Shown piece by piece: positions 37,479-46,954 of a DNA stretch of 64,000 bases. Made by a program: the position numbers and the translations under genes. Position 1 is the stretch's first letter, and every line of letters begins with the position of its first letter. Below the pieces are notes generated by a model. The model searched no databases. It was not told where the DNA came from and saw only the letters and a program-made list of their open reading frames with translations. The stretch lies in assembly GCA_010909165.1 (NCBI GenBank), contig VJWM01000044.1, positions 1 through 64,000 on the forward strand. The letters are read 5' to 3'. The stretch is from Anthoceros angustus (Eukaryota; Streptophyta; Anthocerotopsida; Anthocerotales; Anthocerotaceae).

Positions 37479-38938
37479 GGAATACCGATCTCGTTACGAA
37501 GCCCTTTAGGGTTTTTTTCGATGGTGACAAGTTTTCCACCGTATGCGTGGAAAACTTGATGTCTACACTTATCGACATCTCGGCTCGCCTGCCTGTGTCC
37601 CGATCTCGTCACTAATATGGAATACCGATCTAAATCACTAAGCCGGTGTGTGACAAGTTTTTTCTTCAGATTCTACATGAAGATGCCTGCCCATCTTCAA
37701 GATTCCTTCATCACATACGTGCCACATCAGCACACGACGGGTCGTAGGCACCGCAAAGTTTTTTTGTCTGGCAACATGCCCCCTCGTGTTCCGGTCTCGT
37801 CATCTACTTTTCTTTCTGCCATTTAGGGTTTTTGTCAAACACACATACTCCTGTTTAGGGTTTTATGCACCACACATGGACATATATATCGGATCGGACA
37901 TGTCTCGGCCCCGGTGGAAGCCCTCGACTGTGGGCATGTTAGTCGTTCAAGACTACGCTTCCCTTTCACCGTCATGCTGACAATGTGGATTTCTTTGTTC
38001 TGTTCTTTTGAGACATGAGTCTAGTGGTGGCTTTCTTCTGGTCGAATGTAAAGTCTGCATCTGTGAAGATGTTGTGGGCAATCGCGCGAGGCCTGTATGG
38101 GTGCCAAATGCAATTCTTGTGAGCACGGATAGGCTCTTGGCTTGGTCGCGAGATGGCCTCCGAACTATCGACCACAAAGGCATGTATGGCTGCGAAAGGC
38201 AGTGGCACTCGACGCGGATGGCTCCTCCTCCCTAATCCTCCTGGATGGCCATAAAGGCCTGGTGACGGTTTCCTTACGGCAAACTGACGGGCAGATGGGG
38301 TCATGCGAATGGATGTGTATGGATGTGCGAAGGCCCATGTTCTGGCAGCCCTAAAATAGAAAACCCTGTGTGTCACAACCTAAAAAGAATCTTCACACAC
38401 ACACACCACAGGCTTGGTGACGAGATCGGGACACGAGTGGCGGCCACGGTGATGTCGTCAAGAAATATCGAGTTTTCCGCCAGTATGCGGCAGGAAAACT
38501 TCTTTTGTCACTATCGAAAAAAACCCTAAAGGGCTTGGTGACGAGATCGGTATTCCATACACTAAGCCTGTGGTGTGTGTGTGAAGATTCTTTTTAGGTT
38601 GTGACACACAAGGTTTTCTTTTTTAGGGCTATCAGAATATGGGCCTTCGCACATCCATTCGCATGATACCATCTGCCCGTCAGTTTGCCATAAGGAAACT
38701 GTCACCAGGCCTTTATGGCAGATAGCGTGGAGGAGTCATCCGCACCGAGCGCCACTACCTTTTGCAACCATACAAGCCTTTGTGGCTGATAGCCTGGAGG
38801 CGCCATCTACGCCTCGCTATCTATGTGATGAAGGAATCTTGAAGATGCGCAGGCATCTTCATGTAGAATACCGGAAGAAAAAAACTTGTCACACACACCC
38901 GGCTTAGTGACGAGATCGGTATTCCATACCAATGTACA
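37479..38938. repeat. Nested foldback (inverted-repeat) element
   Basis: Three segments occur in both orientations. A (37479-37612) is the reverse complement of A' (38416-38556). B (37618-37735) pairs with B' (38825-38938). C (about 38172-38418) pairs with C' (about 38563-38803). The order on the plus strand is A-B-spacer-C-A'-C'-B'. Identity is high, with tens of identical bases in a row (for example around cctaaaaagaatcttcaca in C). No long open frame or transposase was found. The layout fits a non-autonomous foldback transposon or a MITE cluster that inserted into itself. Confidence 0.8.
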
Positions 38939-39770
38939 TATATGTGCAGCCTACTTATTCGCGAGTGCTGCCTAATAGGCAGTCATTTTGATCCCGTCCC
39001 AAGCTCGGTCTCGGTCCCGGCATGTGTTAAAAAAAACATAGGACCGGAGGTTCTTCAGGAGTCCGGTCCCCACCCTCGGTCCCCTATTTTTTTCGGGGAC
39101 CAAGGGTTCATAAAAGGTCCGGTTTAAAATTAGTAAATTACTTAATTTTATATCCAAGGATTTATATTTATTATGGACACATGAACCCATCTTATAATTG
39201 GTATGGTCATAAAGACACTTACCATGGATGTATGGGCTATGTCTTTATTTATGTAATACCATCCATGGCCTATGTCTGACCTTTATTCTATGAGATTTTA
39301 TTAGCTTATTTTGATACATCTATAAAAAGTAGATATGTAATATTTTGCTTTGAATGTAGTTATTAATGTATACAATAATTTGTTGATATGCACGCTCATC
39401 CATGAAGATGGACTAAGATATGGTATCTCAACCCATAGACTTACATAGGACTCTTATCCTATCATGCTATGAATAGACACCCTTCAAGAGTACATAAGGC
39501 CACAACATTAGCATTTGGAGCATCACTCATTGTTGCTCTCTTCATTGCGGTGTGCTTGTTGTTTTTCTTTCTTACTTCTTATTCTTCTTCTTTGCTCCTT
39601 GTTGTTCTTTCTTGGTAAGGGCTCTTCTTTTTTAGAGCTTATGTCTTTTTGAGCTCTTTAGGTTTAGAGTTCATTTCTGTTTGAGCTTATCTCTTTGTAA
39701 GCTCTTCTCTTTTAAAGCTTTGTTTTTGGCTCTTCATTGCTATATTAATTTTTAAAAATTTGCGGTAAAG

Positions 39771-41890
39771 ATGGCTCATTTTTCTCAAAGTTCAGATCCG
39801 GGTTTTTGGAGGGCTCACGTGATGACCAAACAAGGAGTGGCGACAATAGCCAAACAAGCCAACCGAGTCAAAAGAGACAAAAGGTGCAAAAGGCAAAAGT
39901 CTTCAAGGAAGAATGGAAGGTTGCATTTCATTGGGTGGAGTTGCGCTCAATCAATGGAGAGAATCGAATGTTTTGTGTTGTTTGTGAAAACATGGTCATG
40001 GTGTAGTGGGACAAGCTAAGGTCACACTCAAGCTTGGGTAAAAGGCAAGAGTCTTCAAGGAAGAATGGAAGGTTGCATTTCATTGGGTGGAGTTGCTAAC
40101 ATTTGTGTCCATCTTGAAGTCTTCAAGAATGCATTGGAGGACCATGCAAGGAGTACATATCATTTAGCCATCAAGATGGAGCAAGCCCAAGCCAAGGCTC
40201 AACAACCAACCATGCAACGAACTTTGGAAATGCATTTTTCCAAAAAGGATAAGGAGATTCTCAACTTGTTGAAGTTTGCTTATTTCATTGCTAAGAAGGA
40301 TTTGAGTTTCCATATGTACGAGGACCTTTGTGAGTTCATGGGGATATTGGAGTGGAAGGCATTCCAGGTGAAGACATATGGTTCATATCTTACAGATAGT
40401 GCTTGCAAGGAGCATGTGGTTCTCATAGCCAATTTTTACGAACAAGAAGGAGAGGTTGCGTGCAAGTCCATGGTATGGGATACTCATAGATGAGGGATGA
40501 TAAGGCGATGGTGCAACACATAATTATTTATGTGTATTATTTGCATAATGGGGAGCGACGGAGTTTTGAAGCTAGCCAACATAACAAGTGCACGTGCGGA
40601 AGACATCTTCAACGCCTTGGTTGAGCAATTGCAACTCTTTGATGTGGACATCAAAAAAATGAGTGGATTTGCAAGCAATGGAGCATCAGTCATAATTGGT
40701 AAGGGTGAAGGCCAAGGAGATCACAATGTTGTGAAGTTTCTGCGGAATGTGAATCCGTATTTTGCTCAAACTCATTGTGTTGCTTACTTGCGGTGGAGCG
40801 ACATCAAGGTTCCCTACTTTGAGGTGGCGGATAATATTGTCAAGAAATTGCACGCTGCTCTTCATCATTCAAGTAAGAAGACTACGGCTTTGCGTGAATT
40901 GCAAATGCAATTAGAAATGCAAGTCTTAACTGTATCAGGAATTCATGATGTCCATTGGTTGTCTAGAGGTCAAGCCACGAGTAGAATAGTTTGTCTATTA
41001 CCAGCTTTACTTAAATTTGCTCAAGAAGATGAGAGCCTAAATTGGCCAAAAGGCAATAAGGGTCCAAGTAGTTCTTCTTCTTTGCACGGGAAGAATGTCT
41101 TCCAAGCTTTACTAACTATTAAGGCCTTGTTTTTATTTCACTTTTTATCAGTTCCTTGAATACTAACTTTCAACGTGATTATCTGGAGCCAGTTAGCACA
41201 GCTTCCCTCATAGATTGTGTTGTTGAACAAGTCAAAAGTATGTATAAAGTTGATAGGGTGAGTATGGGAAGTGGAAAGCTTTTCTCTTTCATTGAAATCT
41301 TGAAAAAAAGTCATGGAGTGTATGAGGGTTTTGTAATATCTAACTACTCTGAAAGTGAACTAAGTTCTTGCATTGCTAGTGCTAACAAATATGCTTTAGC
41401 TGTTGTTGATGCAGTGAATAATAAGTTTCCTGATCTTTGTGTGTTGCATGCTTGTCGTCTATTCAGTCCTAAATTTTATCCTGAAGATGCAGATGAGCGT
41501 ATACATTTAGTTAATAGTTTGTTAGAGGTATTGTTGAAAAAGTTTGGAACTAACTCTTTGGATGCAAATACTAATGTTGTCGACCCTGTTGTAGTTGATG
41601 AGGTGTGTCAAGCTGAGTTGGTAACATTTGTGTCCATCTTGAAGTCTTCTTGTGCTGGATTGAGTATGTTAGCAGCTTACAAAATATACTCAACAACTCG
41701 GGAGTGGGTAGTACTGACAGCCTCTATGTTACGTCTTTGGGAATTATGTTTGGTCATACCTTGTAATACTGCTATATGTGAGCGGGGATTTTCTAAACAA
41801 AACTTTGAGTATATCCATCAATGGTCGGCCTGGTAAGGAGATAGATTGGAATGGTATTTTTAAAGCTTGGAAAGACCAGCCCCGTCGATA
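39771..41890 (+). pseudogene. hAT-like transposase, broken
   Basis: Consecutive open frames (39806-40006, 40065-40493, 40530-41159, 41156-41836 and a final +1 frame to about 41890) spell out one degraded transposase. There is a BED-type finger (F-K-E-E-W, C-V-V-C, later H-A-R-S-T-Y-H). A middle section has S-G-F-A-S-N-G-A-S-V-I-I-G and T-H-C-V-A-Y, matching the RNase-H-like hAT core. A C-terminal dimerisation region has C-E-R-G-F-S-K-Q-N. Stops, frameshifts and internal duplications separate the parts, so no functional protein is expected from this copy. Confidence 0.75.
39893..40096 (+). repeat. Direct duplication inside the transposon
   Basis: A block of about 55 bp starting near 39893 recurs from about 40040, offset about 147 bp, nearly identical (shared ttcaaggaagaatggaaggt). 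It duplicates the start of the BED finger. A separate 28-bp identity links 40097-40124 with 41622-41649. Confidence 0.85.
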
Positions 41891-42085
41891 GAATATACTA
41901 GACATTTATATTTTTATATTATTATTTATAAATTATTTATTTAGTATTTATTATATTTAGTGACCAAGGGTCGCAAAAAGGCACGGTCCTTGCTCGGTCC
42001 GGGACCGAGCGTAGCCAGGCTAGGCGGTCCCGGGGACTGAGATAGTACTCGGGCAAAATCACACCCTGGTCAAAATGACACCCTG

Positions 42086-42500
42086 CACTGAGTGCCTATC
42101 CACATGTCTATTCTTCCTTTTGTTTTTTTTTCTCGGGATCTATCGTCGGTGATGCATTTAGATCTTCGTTTTTAACAATTCATTCTTTATGTCCTCAAAG
42201 GTACAAAGGAGTGACACGCTAGGTATGTCAATTCTCGGGGAAGGTGCAACGGCCATGCACCCGTCTCTCTCTAACCACGGCCGTAACCCTGTGACAGCCA
42301 GGGAGGCGGCGACACACCTCCGCGCCCGGCCCAGCTACCTCCCCGCCTGGCTTCACCACCGGCGCGCCGGCTTCTGACATCCCGCAAATCGAGAGTACTG
42401 ACAAAAAGACAAGTGTTCGCGTTCACTCAAGACCTCAGGACAATTAAAAACGCTTTCACAATTGCTGGATTTCATCGCGCTTTAGACTGGTCTTCTCAAC
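42086..42500. other. Stretch between the transposon and the mini-ORF array
   Basis: No gene recognised. A 62-codon open frame at 42189-42377 has no visible family or splice partner. Confidence 0.4.
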
Positions 42501-42502
42501 TA

Positions 42503-42838
42503 TAGGTACAGTGTGTAAGTCGGTGTGAGGAGGTCACGACCGCAAGATTTCGGGGGCTTCAGATTGTTCATTCTCACTTGCAGGCGCAATGTTCGAGTTG
42601 GTGTAAGGAGAGTTCCCCTAGCTGGAATTCATGGTGCTTCACGAGTATTCGTTCTCACTTGGCGCAGATACAATGTCAGACCTAGTGTAAGGAGTTCAGG
42701 CCAGCTGCAATTTGTAGTGCTTCAGAGTGTTCGTTCTCACAACTTGCTAGCATAATGTCAGAGCTGGTGTGACGAGTTCACGATGGCAGGATTTCGTAGC
42801 ATTTTAAACTGATTGATTTCACTTGAAGGCAAAATGTC
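42503..42838 (+). repeat. Tandem array of about 80-bp units, each with a five-codon mini-ORF
   Basis: Five diverged units of 79-84 bp share a frame around a start codon. The first has GTG in place of ATG (42511-42528). The next three read M-F-E-L-V-stop (42589-42606), M-S-D-L-V-stop (42673-42690) and M-S-E-L-V-stop (42755-42772). The last copy (ATG at 42834) reads M-S-E-L-V and continues into the long ORF because the stop is absent. Between the mini-ORFs the units share segments such as gatttcgtag and tgttcgttctcact. The array appears to be repeated copies of the translation-start region of the downstream ORF. Confidence 0.8.
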
Positions 42839-43184
42839 GGAGTTGGTGTGCCTAGATGATGATATCAAGGATTTGATAGTGCGAACTCCAGCCAGTGGCC
42901 TCTTCAACAAGGAGAGCTTAGCTTGGACTGTCGACAATCATGAGTGTGAAGGAAGGAAGCTCCAACGAGAAGTTCTGAAGGCATACATTCCAAGCTCACG
43001 AGTGCGAGATTTCTCTAATGGTGAAGCAAGAGTTCTTATGAGGAACTTAGCGGGCGAAGAGGATGCTGCTTCCTCATGCTCTGAGCGGAAAGATAATGGC
43101 TGTGAGGGCTATACAGCCATTGCGCAACAAGGACTTGTTGGAATTCATCTTCTACACGACAGCTTAAGAAATATTATAAAGTAA
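42834..43184 (+). CDS. Hypothetical protein downstream of the mini-ORF array
   Basis: A 116-residue open frame starts M-S-E-L-V-C-L-D-D-D. I chose 42834 because the same start context is repeated four times upstream; an in-frame Met at 42813 is possible. The product is hydrophilic, with D-N-H-E-C-E-G-R-K-L-Q-R-E near its centre. It has no signal peptide, membrane helix or recognised domain. It lies between a decayed hAT element and a secreted-protein gene, so it may be a fragment of a mobile or captured gene. Function unknown. Confidence 0.4.
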   Translation: MSELVCLDDDIKDLIVRTPASGLFNKESLAWTVDNHECEGRKLQREVLKAYIPSSRVRDFSNGEARVLMRNLAGEEDAASSCSERKDNGCEGYTAIAQQGLVGIHLLHDSLRNIIK

Positions 43185-43401
43185 AGTAAGTAAATATATT
43201 GTAAAATGACAGAAATCAGGTAGACGAGATACATAATGGCATAGACAAACACTTACGATGGCACTAGGATATAAGCATAACACGCCGGCATTATACGATC
43301 CTTGAGGAGGATAATGACGGACTTGGTTGCGGGTTGCGACAGCGGGAGCGGCCAGCAAAGGAGGCGGTTGGAATCCTGGGAAGAGGAAACGGTTGGGTGT
43401 T

Positions 43402-44758
43402 TCAGGCAGTCGGACGGGACGATGCTTGGGCAGGCGCGACGAGGGTAATGTTGAAGTTGTGGACGAGGAGGCGCTCGTAGTCGCTCACGTACGTCTGGCC
43501 GTTAACGGTGCCTCCCGAGACGCCGCTGCCGTCGGTAGGCACGCCCTTCCCGTCGAGGCGAAGGAAGACGTTGGGGAACTCGGCCGGCGGGTACAGCAGC
43601 TTGAGCGAGTAGCTGACCACATTCGACGCCTCGCTGGGCGCGTTCTCCTGCAGCAGCCACTTGGCGTTGTTGGTAATCTCCGACAGCGCGCTTGTGCGGC
43701 CGATCCCCTTGGGGTGGAACGTGGTCCCGGGCTGAGGCTCCTGCCCCGGGAACACCGTCGGATCCAGCGTCACGTACAGCCCACTCTCCACCGCCCTGAT
43801 CACCACCGCCAACTGCGACCCGACTTTCCCTTCCTGAGCCGGAATCAGCTCGTACCTCAGAGAAGCCTCCTCCCGAGTCCCACTCCACTGGAGCTCCACC
43901 AGGGCCCCCACCCCGTCGGCGGCGAGGCGGGACGGGTCTGTGTAGAGGAAGGTGCTGGGAAACTGCAGCGACTCGATCGTAGAGTCCTGGTAGATGGGTA
44001 GGGGAGGTGGTGGGCTGGGCGGAGGTGGGCTGGGCGGAGGTGGGCTGGGAGGAGGTGGGCTGGGAGATGGGGGAGGTGGGCTAGGAGGAGGTGGAGGTGG
44101 GCTGGGAGATGGGGGAGGTGGGCTGGGAGGAGGTGGAGGTGGGCTGGGAGGAGGTGGGCTGGGTGGAGGTGGAGGGGCTGGGAGGAGGTGGGCTGGGCGT
44201 GGTGGAGTAGGGGGCGACGGTGAAGACGGTGGCGCCGTCCTTGGACGAGGAGGCGGTGAAGGTGATGCAATAGAAGATGTTGTTGGCGCTGCAGATCTTG
44301 TAGCGCGAGGACCTGTCGATGGAGTAGAACCACCAGCGGCCGAACAGGGGGTTGGGCCCGATCTGGAGGTTGAAGCCCTCGTCGGTGATGAGGAACACCC
44401 AGGCCACGTACGTGAGGTAGCGGCCGGTGGCCGAGTGCTTGATGTACACGGAATTGTCCAGCAGGCCGCCGATGATGTACTGCTCCAGCTCCCAGAAGGT
44501 GCTGGTGTCGGTGCCGCTCGTCGTGTACGACACCGTGTTGCCGTAACCGTTCAGGTACGCCGCGGGGGACTCCAGCTTGATCTGGATTTTGCCTTTGCCG
44601 GCGATGCTGGCGATGTCCACGATCTCGTAGCTCGTGGCAAGAGCGCCCGGCGCCTGCAGCAGCGCGCCCAGGCAGGTGCACGCCAGCAGCAGCGCCAGCG
44701 CCGGCAGGAGTCGCAGCGACGTGACATCGGTGGGGGCCGAGCCCCGGAGTCGCGCCAT
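43402..44758 (-). CDS. Secreted two-domain proline-rich protein, frame broken in the linker
   Basis: On the minus strand the ATG at 44758 follows a clear 3' splice site (ccttgcag|g-atg), so the leader is probably spliced (intron about 44971-44760). The N-terminal part has a signal peptide (L-L-P-A-L-A-L-L-L-A-C). A domain of about 130 residues follows, with spaced aromatic motifs (F-W-E-L, Y-I-K-H-S-A-T-G-R-Y-L-T, G-R-W-W-F-Y-S-I) reminiscent of a beta-trefoil. A linker of S-P-P-P-type repeats leads to a C-terminal region of about 200 residues ending at 43402 (with W-L-L-Q-E-N-A-P, F-L-R-L-D-G-K-G). The frame changes inside the linker: near 44171-44180 the repeat lacks two bases relative to its neighbours, and the upstream frame would stop at 44081. 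Either the gene is recently broken, two genes abut, or the assembly has an indel in the GC-rich repeat. The family is not recognised. Confidence 0.6.
43994..44210 (-). repeat. Proline-codon tandem repeat in the linker
   Basis: The minus strand repeats agcccacctcc(t/a)cc-type units for about 215 bp, encoding S-P-P-P runs. It is prone to slippage, which explains the frame change described for the gene. The antisense frame reads as a glycine-rich protein and is a shadow. Confidence 0.85.
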
Positions 44759-45046
44759 CCTGCAAGGCACGAGACGTGTTATCCAGACGAGTCGTGACGA
44801 GTGCTTGCTAGTTACATCGGAAACGGACACCACTAACTCATCCCACACTCGAATCGAATCGAATCGAATCGACTCGCGGAACAGAGATTCACAAAGAGAG
44901 AAGCCTGGATGCACGAATCGAGACTCATCAGAAGTCTGGAGAGAAGCAGGAAGCAAGAATTCACGACGCACCTAGCTGCTGGAGCTGATCCGGGGGGAGA
45001 GGTCGTCGAGGTGCAAGTGTGCCATAGTGCAATGCTGCTCGCCACT

Positions 45047-45053
45047 TCTTATA
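45047..45053 (-). promoter_or_regulatory. Probable TATA box of the proline-rich protein gene
   Basis: On the minus strand the sequence reads ctataagaag, about 75 bp before the 5' splice site of the leader intron. A short frame (ATG at 45025, 17 codons, stop at 44972) ends directly at that splice site. It may or may not be within the transcript. Confidence 0.45.
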
Positions 45054-45059
45054 GCTGAT

Positions 45060-46954
45060 CGGGAGGCGCGCGCAGCGCCCGGTGCATGCATTATTGGAGC
45101 TAGCTCGATAGCGCGGCAGGTCGTACTGCTGTACAAAGTTGTATTTGCTTTTGTCACAGGAGACGACAGGGACTGGTGCTGTAAGGAAGCAATTTAATAT
45201 GCCTGCATGCGCACTACTGGAGGCGGGCAGGCGCTACGGCGGAGATAAGGTAGTCTGTGCTCGCTACGTATCCTCTGCTCCACACCTCACACAAACAAAA
45301 GTTCGCGCCGGGCAGCAGCCTTCAGCTCATGCAGATATGATGACTGTCCTTTTCCAGTGGTCGACGCAATTGGCTATGCACGGCCGGCCGATCGAATCAC
45401 GCGCGGAAGCGTGGCAGTTCTGCGGACCGGCGTTGGCTACTTTTGAGTCCTTCCCCTGACAGGAGGGAAGCTTGAACGTCTATCTGTTGGCTGCAGTTGA
45501 AGGAAATGAAGAACCTTGTGAGTTGTACATGATCTGGATTGATGTACATACATAAGCATGTCCTGGTCACTGCAATCTGTTCTCTGGCTCCTGTCATGGC
45601 AGAGTCCGGAATCCACCGTCTTTGCGCACCAGCACTGCAGCTCTTGGAGTCTGGCATTCTAAGAGTAGTTCTTCTGTCACAGTCACTTTGGGAAGGTCCC
45701 AAAGGTACGCTGAAAGGTTCAGGTAGCATTCATTTCTTTCTGCAATGGAATTAGGTTAACTACGTAGCGGGTGCGTCGTCGGAGCAATCTGCATTCGAGA
45801 ACGCGGTCGCAGGATGATACGAAACATGATTCTGCCTCACACTGGATGGAACAAATTTACACACTTCACAGCGTTCTTACCAGCAAGAGCACGCCGCATG
45901 ACTGCCTGCACGCAGAATTCCATCTTAGCCTCCCCCGCTTCAATTTACCCCTGTTCTTGTCAGTCGGAATGCGCTTGATGAGGAATGTTGGCGCCCTGGA
46001 AGCAAACATCAGGATTTATTCCGGTCATCGTTCCCTAAACCCCGGAGAGATTGCAAGCCTGCTCCACCTGCCACTAGCCATAACTGTACACCTCCCACTA
46101 AGCATCGCTGCGAATTGATTACGTAATGTAGGTCCTTGCCCACCGCAGTCGGCAGGACGAGCGGGGATGCACGCAGGAACCCAGCACCAAGAGGAGTCCC
46201 TGAATTTGGGGCACACTTCCCATCCTGCCCAGACTGGTGGGACTGGTCACAATGGCAATCTGTGGCTTCATCCAAGCCTTCGTGCAGCAGCTTTGCTCCT
46301 CGTCAGGTTCACTCGAATTCTAGACATGAAAGACGAAACAGCAGGGCCACTAGCTGACCCAGACTCCGAGATCCGAGACCTCGGAAGCACGCCCAGGTGA
46401 AGAAAGGGATGACTTTGCGTGCTGCATGGGAGGACTGTGCTTTGGTGCCTTCAACTCGTTTCCTCTCCCTGTCGTTCCTGCGGCTTCACTAATAGATCCT
46501 TGCAATCACGACCTGCCCGGACTGTGCGATGATCGTCTGCCCGACGCCGCGGGACGCGAGCTGGCACTGCAAACTTTAACTGCACCTCATGATTGATCGC
46601 TTGCGGCGACATCATTCGCGTTCGCACAGCAGCCCCGAGTGCTTATTGGTGGGAGGAGAATTCCATCGTCTGGGAAAGAACACGCAACCGGCCAGGCCTC
46701 AGTCAATGGAGACTAACTGAGCAATGGATCTGCCCGAAACCCTAACGAAGATTGCTGCGGCAACAGCTTCGTTCTCGGAGCTGGCCCAAGGGTGTTCATA
46801 GCAGGACGCAACAATTGCCTTGCGCCGAATCCAGGCATACTTTAGATACCTTGTGCGCTGTGCGTTGAAGCGAGTTGCATATGCGACAATACTGCCGTCG
46901 GACTTGATCAATTGAAGGACTGGATGTAATTTGCCGGGACCAAGTACAACGGAC
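45060..46954. other. 1.9-kb intergenic region
   Basis: No gene, RNA or element was recognised. It holds the upstream regions of the divergent proline-rich protein gene and eIF2A. Confidence 0.45.

Larger units (their letters stand above)
38980..42085 (+). mobile_element. Decayed hAT-superfamily transposon
   Basis: The probable left end begins cagtcattttgatccc at 38980. The right end, read on the minus strand from 42085, begins cagggtgtcattttgacc, so the ends share an imperfect terminal inverted repeat with core gtcattttga. Just inside both ends are GC-rich blocks rich in cggtcccgg and gaccaaggg. The interior codes for a broken hAT-like transposase. Flanking gtgctgcctaat and agtgcctatcc may be remnants of a target duplication, but they do not match well enough to be sure. 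Local base composition (AT-rich) differs from the neighbouring genes. Confidence 0.75.

Noticed and set aside
43857..44765. 302-codon minus-strand frame rich in His, Leu and Pro
   Set aside because: Off-frame reading of the same gene; no signal peptide, and the domain with aromatic motifs lies in the other frame.
43994..44797. 267-codon glycine-rich plus-strand frame
   Set aside because: Antisense of the S-P-P-P linker and N-terminal domain of the minus-strand gene; the glycine runs are complements of proline codons.
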